Below are positions 38,194 to 47,595 of a DNA stretch of 64,000 nt, piece after piece. The stretch comes from Vibrio atlanticus (GTDB lineage Bacteria > Pseudomonadota > Gammaproteobacteria > Enterobacterales > Vibrionaceae): contig NZ_AP025461.1 of the NCBI RefSeq assembly GCF_024347315.1, positions 248,001 to 312,000 of the forward strand. Reading direction: 5' to 3'. A model generated the notes under the pieces. That model was not told where the DNA came from. It did no database searches and was given only the letters and a program-made list of their open reading frames with translations. Each line of letters begins with the position of its first letter. Position 1 is the first letter of the stretch. Made by a program: the position numbers and the translations under genes.

Positions 38194-38214
38194 ACTGAAA
38201 CCCTATTACGTGGA

Positions 38215-39252
38215 TTATACCGCTCGATACTGGCTCACTTTTTGGTCTATCGAACCAAAAATGGAATCACCCGCCTCATCAAACATCTCAAGCTTGATCG
38301 AGTCACCAAACGACATAAATTTAGTCGAAGGTTTACCATCGCGGATGGTCTCTATCATACGAACTTCAGCAATGCATGAATAACCCACACCGCCCTCGGC
38401 AATTGAGGTGCCATGGTCTGTGCCTTGCTTATTGGAAACCGTACCCGAGCCAATGATCGCACCGGCCGATAGTGGGCGAGTTTTCGCAGCATGGACTACT
38501 AGTTCAGCAAAGTTGAAAGTCATATCGACGCCCGCATTAGGACAACCAAAAGGCTGGTCGTTGTAGGTCGATATCAGTGGTAGATGCACCTTGCTGCCTT
38601 TCCACTGTTCGCCAAGCTCATCAGGTGTGACGGCAACCGGAGAGAACGCCGAAGACGGTTTAGACTGGAAGAAGCCAAAGCCTTTCGCGAGCTCAGCCGG
38701 AATCAAACCGCGCAGCGACACATCGTTCACCAACATCAGTAATCGAATCGACTCGTGCGCCTGTTTAGCACTGGCACCCATTGGCACGTCACCGGTCACA
38801 ATCGCGACTTCGCCCTCGAAATCGATGCCCCACTCGTCGCTGGCAAACTCGATGTTGTCACGAGGGCCGATAAAGGCATCTGAACCGCCTTGATACATTA
38901 ATGGATCGACCCAGAAGCTTTCTGGCATTTCAGCACCACGTGCTTTACGCACCAATTCAACGTGGTTTACATACGCGCTGCCATCAGCCCATTGATAAGC
39001 ACGTGGCAGAGGCGATTCACAATACTGAGGTGCAAACACTTCACTGCCTGTCACATGCCCGTTGTTTAACGAGGTGTATAACTCTTCTAACTGAGGTGCA
39101 ACGCTGTCCCAGTTATCCAAAGCCACCTGCATGGTTGGCGCCAGATGCATCGCATGGAAGATTTCAGTGGCAGCTACACACTGTTTGAGATCTTTACTCA
39201 CGACCATCAATAAACCATCGCGAGTACCATTTTTCTTGGTTGCTAATTTCAT
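38215..39252 (-). CDS. Fumarylacetoacetate hydrolase
   Basis: 345 residues. Final step of tyrosine breakdown, giving fumarate and acetoacetate. FAH fold with metal-binding residues in the DEWGIDFEGEVAIVTGDV region and SAGAIIGSGTVSNKQGTDHG. Lies between hmgA (12 bases upstream) and maiA. AAGGGG precedes ATG. The acetoacetate product is used by AacS nearby. Confidence 0.94.
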   Translation of the reverse strand: MKLATKKNGTRDGLLMVVSKDLKQCVAATEIFHAMHLAPTMQVALDNWDSVAPQLEELYTSLNNGHVTGSEVFAPQYCESPLPRAYQWADGSAYVNHVELVRKARGAEMPESFWVDPLMYQGGSDAFIGPRDNIEFASDEWGIDFEGEVAIVTGDVPMGASAKQAHESIRLLMLVNDVSLRGLIPAELAKGFGFFQSKPSSAFSPVAVTPDELGEQWKGSKVHLPLISTYNDQPFGCPNAGVDMTFNFAELVVHAAKTRPLSAGAIIGSGTVSNKQGTDHGTSIAEGGVGYSCIAEVRMIETIRDGKPSTKFMSFGDSIKLEMFDEAGDSIFGSIDQKVSQYRAV

Positions 39253-39264
39253 CCTTGTTGCCCC

Positions 39265-40395
39265 TTACTTCTCTTGCCAACTGTAGACATATTCTTTGTT
39301 CTCAACACTATCGAGTTCGTCAGAGAACTGCAGCGCATGGCGAGTATCGATCATCACCGCCACTTCATCGGTAAACTTCTTCTTATGCGCCTGACCTGCC
39401 TTAAACGCTTTAGGGTGAGGTCCATGAGTGAAGCCTGCTGGATGGAAGGTCACCATGCCCGCTTCAATATTGTCGCGACTGAAAAAGTCACCAGCGTGAT
39501 AGAACAGCACTTCGTCGTAGTCATCATTGTTGTGGTAGAACGGCACTTTCAGCGCTCCGGGATCGCTCTCTATCGGGCGTGGTACAAAGGTACACACCAC
39601 AAAGCCTGCGCCCACAAAGGTCGTGTGTGCAGACGGTGGCAAGTGGTAACGATGTGACATCAGCGGTCTGATATCGCGCCAATTCACTTTCACCACCGCT
39701 AAGTCGCCATGCCAACCAATCGCATCCAATGGATTGAACGGATAGGTGATCACGCTGACTTTTTCGTGACGCTTCACCTGAACCTGAGTCTGGTTTTCAG
39801 AATACTGAGCGCGGAATTGATCATTGATCGATGGAATTTCAAGAACCGCCGGATCAAACACCGCATGATTGCCGACCATGCCTTTCTCTGGCAAGGAATA
39901 AGCCGCGTCGGTGTTCTCAATCATCAAGATGAACATCGGCTCGCTAGGCTCCAAGCGCCAATTGGTTGAGCGCGGGATCATCACGTAATCCCCTTCACTC
40001 ACCGCTAGATGACCATAGTCACAATAAAGATCGGCGCTGCCTTGGTGAATGAACAGCAGCTCATCACCGTCAGAGTTACGCACCAAGACATCCATCTTGT
40101 CATCCATGCGCCATACGCGGATTTTGCAGTCCGCGTTGTGCAAAAGATGAGGCACCGCCCAAGGGGTTATCTGGCTGGCTTTTTCCACCAGCGTAAAATC
40201 AAAAGCGCGAGGACGTAAATCGCCCTCCCACTCCGACCAACCTGTTGGGGCATGTTGGTGATGAAAGTGAGCAGCAGGGCCGAAGAAACCACTTCGGCCG
40301 GCTTCTCGCTCATAGATTGCCTCTTCGGGGAAGTCGGCGTGAGCTTGTTTAGAACACACACCCTCCCGATGAGGAAACGAGATCCATTTATGCAT
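39265..40395 (-). CDS. hmgA: Homogentisate 1,2-dioxygenase
   Basis: 376-residue cupin-fold iron dioxygenase that opens the homogentisate ring. The C-terminal half holds the iron region (VLFYHAGDFFSRDNIEAGMVTFHPAGFTHGPHP). It is shorter than the classical 430-residue enzyme and belongs to the short bacterial branch. Starts inside the end of hpd (8-base overlap), so translation is coupled. Loss of this step in Vibrio gives pyomelanin; this copy looks intact. Confidence 0.93.
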   Translation of the reverse strand: MHKWISFPHREGVCSKQAHADFPEEAIYEREAGRSGFFGPAAHFHHQHAPTGWSEWEGDLRPRAFDFTLVEKASQITPWAVPHLLHNADCKIRVWRMDDKMDVLVRNSDGDELLFIHQGSADLYCDYGHLAVSEGDYVMIPRSTNWRLEPSEPMFILMIENTDAAYSLPEKGMVGNHAVFDPAVLEIPSINDQFRAQYSENQTQVQVKRHEKVSVITYPFNPLDAIGWHGDLAVVKVNWRDIRPLMSHRYHLPPSAHTTFVGAGFVVCTFVPRPIESDPGALKVPFYHNNDDYDEVLFYHAGDFFSRDNIEAGMVTFHPAGFTHGPHPKAFKAGQAHKKKFTDEVAVMIDTRHALQFSDELDSVENKEYVYSWQEK

Positions 40396-41461
40396 CGTCT
40401 AATACTCCTCGACGAATCTGGTCCTCTTCAATCGATTCAAACAGCGCCTTGAAGTTACCTTCGCCAAAGCCTTCGTTGCCTTTACGCTGAATGATTTCAA
40501 AGAACACAGGCCCGATTACGGTCTGCGTAAAAATTTGCAGCAAAATGCCGTCTTTGGTCGGTGCGCCATCAATCAAAACACGCAGGTCGCGAAGCAGATC
40601 AGTGTCTTCACCGTGGCCTTTCACACGATCGTCAACTTTCTCATAGTAGGTATCTGGGGTTGGCATAAAGTCCATGCCGCGATCACGCAGAGTCTTCACT
40701 GTTTGGTAGATGTCATCCGTTGCGAGTGCGATGTGTTGGATACCTTCGCCGTTGTATTCGCGAATAAACTCTTCGATTTGTGATTTGTCGTCGGAAGACT
40801 CATTGATAGGGATACGGATTTTGCCACACGGTGAGGTCATGGCGCGGCTCACAAGGCCTGTCAGCTTGCCTTCAATGTCGAAGTAACGAATCTCGCGGAA
40901 GTTACCAAGACGCTCATAGAACCCAGACCATACATCCATATTGCCTTGCTTAACGTTGTGCGTGAGGTGGTCGATTTCATACAAACCAACATTGGCTTCG
41001 GCCATGCGCTGTTCCGCATCGTCATAGAATCGGAAGTCGACGTCGTAGATGCTCTGCTTGCCATAACGATCCACAAAATAGAGCAGGCTTTCACCGATGC
41101 CGTAAATGGCAGGAATGCTCAGTTCCATCGGCCCTATTTCTGTCTTGTACTCTTCACCACCGCCCTTAAACGCTTGCTCCACTGCAACTGTTGCTTCGTT
41201 GACACGAAAAGCCATGCCACACACCGATGGCCCATGCACTTTAGCGAACGCTTCCGCTTGGCTGTGAGGCTGTTCATTGACGATAAAGTTGATGTCACCT
41301 TGTCGATACAGCCAAGCCTCTTTTGAACGGTGCTTGGCGATCTCAGCAAAACCAAGTGACACAAACAGCGCTTTAAGTTGCTCAATTCCCTTGTGGTCAA
41401 CGGCCGTGTATTCAACAAACTCGAATCCATCCGTGCCAAGCGGGTTGTATGACTCCACCAT
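40388..41461 (-). CDS. hpd: 4-hydroxyphenylpyruvate dioxygenase
   Basis: 357-residue vicinal-oxygen-chelate enzyme that makes homogentisate. The iron ligands are two His and one Glu: one His in YEIDHLTHNV, one His in GEGIQHIALATDDI, and the Glu in PVFFEIIQRKG. AAGGAG precedes the ATG. First gene of the operon, with a TyrR-like box at 41589-41606. A tyrosine aminotransferase, needed before this step, is not in the window. Confidence 0.95.
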   Translation of the reverse strand: MVESYNPLGTDGFEFVEYTAVDHKGIEQLKALFVSLGFAEIAKHRSKEAWLYRQGDINFIVNEQPHSQAEAFAKVHGPSVCGMAFRVNEATVAVEQAFKGGGEEYKTEIGPMELSIPAIYGIGESLLYFVDRYGKQSIYDVDFRFYDDAEQRMAEANVGLYEIDHLTHNVKQGNMDVWSGFYERLGNFREIRYFDIEGKLTGLVSRAMTSPCGKIRIPINESSDDKSQIEEFIREYNGEGIQHIALATDDIYQTVKTLRDRGMDFMPTPDTYYEKVDDRVKGHGEDTDLLRDLRVLIDGAPTKDGILLQIFTQTVIGPVFFEIIQRKGNEGFGEGNFKALFESIEEDQIRRGVLDDA

Positions 41462-41588
41462 GAACTTTCTCCTTGTACCTATTGGTTTTGTGTTGTGTGT
41501 TTTTTGTCCTTAATTAAATTTGGCCCACAAGCCGAGATAATGGAATGGGTGGAGGAAAATGGGCAATTTCGATGAAACTCTGTCAATT

Positions 41589-41606
41589 TGTAAAATATTT
41601 GTTACA
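41589..41606 (-). promoter_or_regulatory. TyrR-like box upstream of hpd
   Basis: TGTAAA-ATATTT-GTTACA, one mismatch from TGTAAA-N6-TTTACA. It lies 128 bases before hpd. With the box before phhA it suggests that one aromatic-amino-acid regulator controls both ends of the pathway. Confidence 0.65.
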
Positions 41607-41751
41607 CACAAACCATCAAGACAAGAAAGTGAGTGCTATCAAGGGATTGAAAGATGGTGGTTTGATTTACAGCAGAGCAAGATATGTTATTGAATTGTTA
41701 CATACATCCTTTTGTCAGCTAACGTAATAAATCGAACATTAGACTGATGAT

Positions 41752-41779
41752 GCAAAAAAGCCGCTGTAGTCAGCGGCTT
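41752..41779 (-). terminator. Terminator of the HAD phosphatase gene
   Basis: Stem AAGCCGCTG/CAGCGGCTT with a TAGT loop (41758-41779), followed on the minus strand by TTTTGCA. Confidence 0.85.
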
Positions 41780-41821
41780 GATGAGTTCTAGAGCGAACCT
41801 AATTCGAAGATAAGATTCTGT

Positions 41822-42481
41822 TTAATCCCAGTCGAGGATCGACCAATTCGGTTGATCAGCCAGTGCTTTCAAACGCGGGCATGGGTTTACCAAATAGGCA
41901 AAATCAGCGTGTTCACACAAAGGTAAGTCGTTGATTGAATCAGTATAAAAGTGAATGTCTGAGTAGTTAGTTTCTTGATTGTCTAACCACTCTTTTAAAC
42001 GGGTGACTTTACCTTCACGGTAGCTTGGCACACCTGATATTTGAGAAGTAAAACGGCCTTGGTTTTCAATCAAGTCGATACCGAGTGCGTTCTCAATACC
42101 AATCTTGCGACCGACCGCTTCTACTAGGAAAGTGACGCTGGCAGAGATGATCAACATGTCGATATCATCATTCTCAAGCTGCTCAATCAAGGGTTTCGAC
42201 TGCTTGAACTGTCTAGGCAAAATATGCTGTTCAACACACTCTTCCACCAATGCGGTGACTTGCTCTGTTGGCATATCGGCCAAAGGCTGCATGGAAAACG
42301 TGAGGTAATCTTCCATGTTCAGTTTGCCTTCCGAATACAAGCCCATTAAGCGCTTATCTTCTTCAATAAAGTTGGGCGCTGTGGCAATGCCCTTTTCAAC
42401 CAAGAACTCATTCCAGAGCATCGCTGCATCGGCATTGATCAGCGTTTCATCCATATCAAATACATACAAAGGTTTGAACAT
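41822..42481 (-). CDS. HAD-superfamily phosphatase, subfamily IB (SerB-like)
   Basis: 219 residues. Motif I FDMDETLI (nucleophile Asp), motif II ISAS, Lys in YREGKVTRL, motif IV DSINDLPL. A helical cap sits between motifs I and II. The substrate is unknown; relatives hydrolyse phosphoserine, phosphoethanolamine or glycerol-type phosphates. Monocistronic. Confidence 0.9.
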   Translation of the reverse strand: MFKPLYVFDMDETLINADAAMLWNEFLVEKGIATAPNFIEEDKRLMGLYSEGKLNMEDYLTFSMQPLADMPTEQVTALVEECVEQHILPRQFKQSKPLIEQLENDDIDMLIISASVTFLVEAVGRKIGIENALGIDLIENQGRFTSQISGVPSYREGKVTRLKEWLDNQETNYSDIHFYTDSINDLPLCEHADFAYLVNPCPRLKALADQPNWSILDWD

Positions 42482-42665
42482 CTTAGGCTCTCACAGGTTG
42501 AATTTCGTTAAGGTTAAAACTAAACCATAGTTCTAGTTGGCTGCATGCTATAACGGGATTGTGACATTAAGAGCATATTTTCGTGGCAGTTGTATTTCAC
42601 GGCTATGACAATCACCACATGCTTGTTTTCTTAAATACAACAGCTTATGGATTCAATCAGTATTG

Positions 42666-42711
42666 ATACACATAGTTATTTAACTATATGTATTTAAATA
42701 ACTATGTGTAT
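42666..42711. repeat. Perfect 18-bp inverted repeat, AT-rich
   Basis: Arms 42666-42683 and 42694-42711 are perfectly complementary, with a 10-base spacer. It has no T-run, and neighbouring genes have their own terminators or are more than 100 bases away. It could form a cruciform or bind a protein; no role is evident. Confidence 0.85.
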
Positions 42712-42751
42712 TTAGCTAACGAGATGTATTGGCTAACCAAGTGCTCATTAG

Positions 42752-42792
42752 CAAAAAAAAAGAAACTCCGACTGATTCTGTCGGAGTTTCTT
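42752..42792 (-). terminator. Terminator of the hybrid sensor kinase gene
   Basis: Stem AAGAAACTCCGA/TCGGAGTTTCTT with a short loop (42760-42792), followed by a long T-run on the minus strand. Confidence 0.88.
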
Positions 42793-42834
42793 ATAGAGCT
42801 GGATATGCTTTAGCGAGACATCAGCTAATTGAAC

Positions 42835-45261
42835 CTAAACGATTTTCTGCTCATGTTCCTTGTTCGACTCAGTTCCTTTCGACAAGAAACTGGCAACGAT
42901 CTCTCTCAGTTTCCCTTGATTGACGGGTTTTGGTAAAAATTCATCCATACCCACATCGAAGCACAAATGCTTATCTCGTTGCACAACGTTGGCCGTCAGC
43001 GCAACGATAGGAATGTGTTTAGAGGTTCCTTCTTCGAGCGCTCGGATCTGCTTGGTCGCTTCGAAACCATCAAGAACTGGCATCTGGCAATCCATGAAAA
43101 TCATCACATAGTCATTGGTCTTAAATTTCTCGACACCAATTTCACCGTTGTCTGCAATATCCACCTCAAACCCCAGCTTCTTAAGCATCATTTTGGCGAC
43201 TTGTTGGTTCACTCTAGAATCTTCAACGACTAAAACCTTACCACTAAACGGAGCAGCAACTGGTTTTGGCTCTTCTTTGATTGGAGCTTGTTTGTCTATT
43301 TGTGTCGTTCTAACAGAAGCAGATGTTGTAGCTTCAACAGAACTCGATGATTTGGTTAATGGCACAGGTTGATTATCTTTAAACGCTACCTCACCTCGAT
43401 TTGGATAGGTAAAGGTTGAGGTATCAGCCGATCTCGCCAGGACTTCACTCAGCGTCCATTTAAGCTGATTATCTTGATAAGGGCGAGCAATGTAGGCAAC
43501 AAAACCCACTTGTTTGGCACGTGCTTCATCCTGTTTTCGAGGATCGGCAGAAATCATCACTAGCTTCGGACAAGCTTTGTCAAAACGCTCAATCAAACTT
43601 CTTGCTAATTGGAATCCATCAATAGACGGCATCACTTTATCAATCAGCACCAGATCATAAGGCGATGACTTCGCCACAGACTCTGAAACAAGCTCTAACG
43701 CTTGGGTGGCGGTTTCACAGCACTCAGACTTAACGCCGAATGATTGAAGTTGTGTTGAGGTAATACGCATGTTCAACTGGCTGTCATCAACCAGAAGTAC
43801 CGAGACTTTATTAAAATCGATGTTGCTCTCGTCAACGTCTAAGCTCGGGTCAAAGTCAGCGGTAAAGTAGAATGTACTTCCCTTACCTACGACACTGGTT
43901 AGCTCAAGCTTACTGCCCATTAAGGTCACGATCTTATCGCATATCGTAAGACCAAGCCCCGTGCCTCCGTAGATGCGGGTGGTGCTGCCGTCGGCTTGTT
44001 GAAACTTATCGAATACCGATTGTTGCTTGTCTTCTGCGATACCAATACCACTATCGGTCACCTCAAATTTCACTCTGAGCTTCTGTTCCGGCTCTATGAC
44101 TTCTTCTAAACGAAGTGAGAGCATGACATGACCATGTTCGGTAAATTTGATGGCATTCCCGACTAGGTTATTCAGTACTTGTCTTAACTGAGTGCCATCG
44201 CCAATCACCATGGTTGGGATCTTAGGATCAATCGCCAGTTGGAATTTGAGCCCTTTTTGCTCGGCTTTAACTCTGAAAGTCGACTCTACATCGGCAGCAA
44301 TACCCATCATTTTCATCGGTTCTTGCTGAAGCTCTAAACGACCCGCTTCAATCTTCGAGTAGTCCAGAATATCATTGATTAAATCGAGTAGAGTAAGCGA
44401 AGAGGTGTTGAGCATGTCGACATACTCTTTTTGCTCTTTCGGCATATCCATTTCAGAAAGCAGTGATGAAAGCCCAATAATCCCGTTCATTGGAGTGCGG
44501 ATTTCGTGGCTCATGTTGGCAAGAAATTCACTCTTGTTACGGTTCGCTACCTCTGCAGTATCTTTAGCTTTTTCCAATTCTTGGTATTGTTGGCGAATAC
44601 GTTCAATCGACTGATTGTAGCTGCTCTCTAGTGTCGAAATCTCATCACTGTATGTAGAGTTAGTGGGTGTTAAAAATCGCGGTTTGTTGTCTTCAACCTG
44701 TTGATGGTTGATCTGAGAAGACATGGTCATTAAGCGCTTGACTACAAGGCGATAGACGATGGTTAAACACACCAGAGACAATAAGAAGATTTTAACTGCT
44801 TCGAATGCGAGCAATAATAAGACCCGGTCTTCAAAGTCGTTGAGAATCATACTCAGATCAGACTGCACCGTGAGCGTCGCCAGTTGGAACTCTGAGCCTC
44901 CCATCTGATACACCATATCCCAAGATTGAGAATAAGACTGACCGGACGTCTGTTGACCTAATTCTAAAATTTTTTCATCGGGGCTTTCTATTAACAGATA
45001 ACTGACCGAGGGTAAGCGGGAGATACCTTCAGCTTGCACAAACAGTTGCTCTCGGTCTTCAACCCACAAACTGGCGGTTAAGCCAGAAAGATAACCATCC
45101 TTAACTTGTTCGATCTGAGAACTGATAAAAGAAACTCGATTTTGGTACTCCACATACAAACCTAGACCTGTCACTATGACTGTGAATAAGGTACTGATTG
45201 CGATGATTACCCCGATCAACTGTCGGGAGAGTCCAATATAGCGTTTTCCTTTATTCACCAT
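42835..45261 (-). CDS. Hybrid sensor histidine kinase with two receiver domains
   Basis: 808 residues. Membrane segments near 12-37 and 147-172 enclose a periplasmic sensor of about 110 residues. HisKA carries His252 in [12 protein letters not shown], then an HATPase domain with N, G1, F and G2 boxes ([24 protein letters not shown]). Receiver 1 (about 470-590) has phospho-acceptor Asp in [11 protein letters not shown]; receiver 2 (about 670-790) has [10 protein letters not shown]. There is no Hpt domain, so an external phosphotransfer protein is needed. Divergent from a periplasmic solute-binding gene that may modulate its sensor. Confidence 0.94.
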   Translation of the reverse strand: MVNKGKRYIGLSRQLIGVIIAISTLFTVIVTGLGLYVEYQNRVSFISSQIEQVKDGYLSGLTASLWVEDREQLFVQAEGISRLPSVSYLLIESPDEKILELGQQTSGQSYSQSWDMVYQMGGSEFQLATLTVQSDLSMILNDFEDRVLLLLAFEAVKIFLLSLVCLTIVYRLVVKRLMTMSSQINHQQVEDNKPRFLTPTNSTYSDEISTLESSYNQSIERIRQQYQELEKAKDTAEVANRNKSEFLANMSHEIRTPMNGIIGLSSLLSEMDMPKEQKEYVDMLNTSSLTLLDLINDILDYSKIEAGRLELQQEPMKMMGIAADVESTFRVKAEQKGLKFQLAIDPKIPTMVIGDGTQLRQVLNNLVGNAIKFTEHGHVMLSLRLEEVIEPEQKLRVKFEVTDSGIGIAEDKQQSVFDKFQQADGSTTRIYGGTGLGLTICDKIVTLMGSKLELTSVVGKGSTFYFTADFDPSLDVDESNIDFNKVSVLLVDDSQLNMRITSTQLQSFGVKSECCETATQALELVSESVAKSSPYDLVLIDKVMPSIDGFQLARSLIERFDKACPKLVMISADPRKQDEARAKQVGFVAYIARPYQDNQLKWTLSEVLARSADTSTFTYPNRGEVAFKDNQPVPLTKSSSSVEATTSASVRTTQIDKQAPIKEEPKPVAAPFSGKVLVVEDSRVNQQVAKMMLKKLGFEVDIADNGEIGVEKFKTNDYVMIFMDCQMPVLDGFEATKQIRALEEGTSKHIPIVALTANVVQRDKHLCFDVGMDEFLPKPVNQGKLREIVASFLSKGTESNKEHEQKIV

Positions 45262-45349
45262 ACAAAAATTACCATTATTGTTATCCTAGCAAACTACAAT
45301 TACTCAACTAGTATAATAGTAGTCATTCATCAAATAACTAGGGAAGGTT

Positions 45350-46108
45350 ATGAAAAAACATCTAATAGTTGCATCCATAGTCAGTTTGTTTTCAAGCAGT
45401 TATGCTTTTGCAAGCGAACCTGTTCACTACTACATTATTGCAAGCCAAGCGCAACCTTTTCAGATCGAAACTGACGGGTCATCTCACAGAGGAATGGTTT
45501 CGGATATTGTTGAAGCCGTATTTGACGACAGCCAATACGAGATCGATTACCACACCTACCCTTTCAACCGAATGATCGATAAGCTCGACGCTAGAGAGAA
45601 TCCAAACTGGGTCACCTATGGCAGCCCAAGTTGGGGAAATATCCAATCTGTAAACCTGTCTAAAGATCCGATTTACAATGTAAAACATGTGTTACTCAGC
45701 AGCGGCAAGAAGCCATTTGAGTTCAACACTATCGATGATTTAAACGGAAAAGCGGTGGTATTGCTGGTGGGGTTTGAATATCCAAATCTAGAGCCTTATA
45801 TCCAACAAGGTAAGCTTAACGAAATTCGAGTTAAAGACTACAGCGCGGCTTTTCGTGTATTAAACCGAACTCCGGGTGATACCGTTTTTGTTGAAATGGA
45901 ATCTCGAATCAAATACAACCTAAATGAACAGAAACTCAGTATTGATGACTACCAGATGCAAGAGTTTGGCTCAGTGATCAATAACTACCCCATCCATTTA
46001 GCATTTGACCCTGAGATGGATCCTAAACTGCAAAGCTTCATCGACCAGCGCCTCGACCAAATGAAAGACGATGGTCAGCTCAACGACATTGTACAAAACT
46101 ATCTATAG
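45350..46108 (+). CDS. Periplasmic substrate-binding protein, SBP family 3-like
   Basis: 252 residues. Signal peptide cleaved near AFA-SEP (about residue 22). The mature part has the two-lobed binding-protein pattern (MVSDIVEAVF, YPFNRMIDKL, WVTYGSPSWG, DLNGKAVVLL). No permease or ATPase is adjacent, so it may serve signalling with the divergent hybrid kinase instead of transport. AAGG precedes ATG. Ligand unknown. Confidence 0.85.
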   Translation: MKKHLIVASIVSLFSSSYAFASEPVHYYIIASQAQPFQIETDGSSHRGMVSDIVEAVFDDSQYEIDYHTYPFNRMIDKLDARENPNWVTYGSPSWGNIQSVNLSKDPIYNVKHVLLSSGKKPFEFNTIDDLNGKAVVLLVGFEYPNLEPYIQQGKLNEIRVKDYSAAFRVLNRTPGDTVFVEMESRIKYNLNEQKLSIDDYQMQEFGSVINNYPIHLAFDPEMDPKLQSFIDQRLDQMKDDGQLNDIVQNYL

Positions 46109-46204
46109 CACTTGGCTAGCTCTAACTTGATTAGTCAATTGCCCATGAATGACTTCGCGACACGTTTTTGTACTTTGGGTCAACCTTAGAAAACTGACAA
46201 TAAA

Positions 46205-46242
46205 AAGGCCGTTCTGTAAGCTTACAGAGCGGCCTTAATTTA
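46205..46242 (+). terminator. Terminator of the solute-binding gene
   Basis: Stem of 16 pairs with one G-T wobble (46205-46236), centred on an AAGCTT core, followed by AATTTATT. Confidence 0.83.
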
Positions 46243-46288
46243 TTAGTGATAGATCACAAACGTATCCATAGAGCTCGAGTCGATTAAT

Positions 46289-46774
46289 TCAATGCGAAAC
46301 GATCAAATTCAGCTCCTGAGTACGAAGCTCTTGTCGTACTGCCATCAGAATCTTGCCTAAATGGTTCTCGCCGGTTCCATCGCCACCATCCCCCCAGAAG
46401 TGGTCTTTGTGCGAATGTTCTTTGATCACCGAATCTCCGGTATTAGTAAGAAACAACGCAAACTGTGGGTTCTGCCTGAACTTCTCTGTGACAATGAACT
46501 GCATCACTTCAACACGAATGTCATACCAATCTTCCCGAACTTGGTCTTCATAATCACGGCTTAAAGAGAATGCTTCAGCAGGAGTCGAGGCTTCGAGAAT
46601 GGTGTTACGCAGCGCTTGAGAGGCAAACTTCATCGCTTGATAATAATGCTCGCTGGTTGCCCAAACTTGATCGTCGATTTTGATAGGACAAGCGGCAAAA
46701 TTTGACAGGTACCCGTTTGGATCTTCAGGTTCATAGAACAGCACTTCTTTGGCTTTAGCCACCGAATTAGACAT
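46289..46774 (-). CDS. NADAR-family (YbiA/RibX-like) protein
   Basis: About 161 residues. NADAR motif NGYLSNFAACPI, WATSEHYYQAMKF and C-terminal FWGDGGDGTGENHLGKILM are present. Relatives cleave the N-glycosidic bond of riboflavin-pathway intermediates or remove ADP-ribose from DNA or proteins. The ATG at 46772-46774 has AAGGAG upstream, so a 25-residue extension is rejected. No riboflavin gene is adjacent. Confidence 0.9.
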   Translation of the reverse strand: MSNSVAKAKEVLFYEPEDPNGYLSNFAACPIKIDDQVWATSEHYYQAMKFASQALRNTILEASTPAEAFSLSRDYEDQVREDWYDIRVEVMQFIVTEKFRQNPQFALFLTNTGDSVIKEHSHKDHFWGDGGDGTGENHLGKILMAVRQELRTQELNLIVSH

Positions 46775-46995
46775 AGCCTTCTCCTTACCAACAACATCGC
46801 ATATTTTTGCTTTAACTTTAAAATTAGTGGCGTTGCATATAACTGTCAAACAACTTAGTTAAAGAGTATGCCAAGGGCATGTTTTTAGTCGAGAACAAGT
46901 AATGTAGAGGAAGGACAATGGATTTAAATGGTGAGAGGCAAGGAGCATGGTTTACTTATAAAAAGCACAAATTTCTTTAAAAAAGGCATATAAAT

Positions 46996-47021
46996 CAAAG
47001 GGTGGCGGTGCGCCACCCTTC
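46996..47021 (-). terminator. Terminator-like hairpin after the small gene
   Basis: Stem AAGGGTGGCG/CGCCACCCTT with a 3-base loop (46998-47020). The T-run on the minus strand is short. Confidence 0.65.
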
Positions 47022-47039
47022 TAAATGCAATGGGAATTG

Positions 47040-47234
47040 TTAATGAATTAGACCTAGCTCCCTCGCTTCTTCCAGACTAAAACCGCTTTCTCTAATTTCT
47101 CTTAGAGCTTCAATACGACGACGAGCTTCAGCAGACTTCATTTTCTTTTCTGGTTTGAAAGATACTTCTTCTTCAGCATCCCACTTATTTGCAATATTTG
47201 TCATTTCATCATGGTTGATAGAATTAATGGACAT
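47040..47234 (-). CDS. Small charged protein
   Basis: About 64 residues beginning MSINSINHDEM, with an acidic N-terminus and a charged helix RRRIEALREIRESGFSLEEAREL. GGAGG is six bases before the ATG at 47232-47234; upstream residues are not protein-like. It loosely resembles PA3496-type small proteins (RR-IE motif) but the match is weak. Function unknown. Confidence 0.72.
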   Translation of the reverse strand: MSINSINHDEMTNIANKWDAEEEVSFKPEKKMKSAEARRRIEALREIRESGFSLEEARELGLIH

Positions 47235-47595
47235 GTTTTCCTCCGAAAAGCACCATGTAATGGACAGGTAATCTGTAGCAAATGCTATTTCGCTTGTTAA
47301 GCAATTCTGTACTGAAATGTGATGATTCCGACGCTTCACAAAGCTAATTAATAAATGCCTCATTTAAACTTTGCCAAAGCCATTTTCTGCCATTACATTT
47401 AAAAGATTCCCCATAAGAAATGTGGTTTGATCCACCTCTCATTTTCCTCGTTCTCATTTCCTATTTCCCACTGAAACTTCATGAAATAATCAAAAAATAA
47501 TTCGAGTCACTTCATTCTTTTTGTGCTCTTCTCTTTCACTAAATTCAACACATGTTAATGATAATAGTTATCAATATCATAACTGAGTGTTTATC
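47235..47595. other. Divergent region with Fur-like box
   Basis: 361 bases without a gene. AT-rich. The only recognised element is the Fur-like box at 47557-47575 near the ABC gene end. Confidence 0.7.
47557..47575 (+). promoter_or_regulatory. Fur-like box before the ABC ATPase genes
   Basis: Core TGATAAT-A-GTTATCA (47559-47573) differs by one base from the 7-1-7 Fur consensus TGATAAT-N-ATTATCA. It is 22 bases before the start codon, where binding would block transcription or initiation. Iron repression is therefore likely, but relies on the consensus. Confidence 0.7.

Larger units (their letters stand above)
41462..41821. other. Upstream region of hpd
   Basis: 360 bases without a gene. Holds the hpd promoter region, the TyrR-like box at 41589-41606 and the terminator of the HAD gene at 41752-41779. 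Confidence 0.8.
42482..42834. other. Intergenic region with large hairpin
   Basis: 353 bases without a gene. Holds the promoter region of the HAD gene (from 42482), the AT-rich 18-bp inverted repeat at 42666-42711 and the terminator of the hybrid kinase gene at 42752-42792. Confidence 0.8.

Noticed and set aside
40946..41326. 126-codon + frame within hpd
   Set aside because: It lies wholly antisense to hpd, which has all iron-binding motifs.
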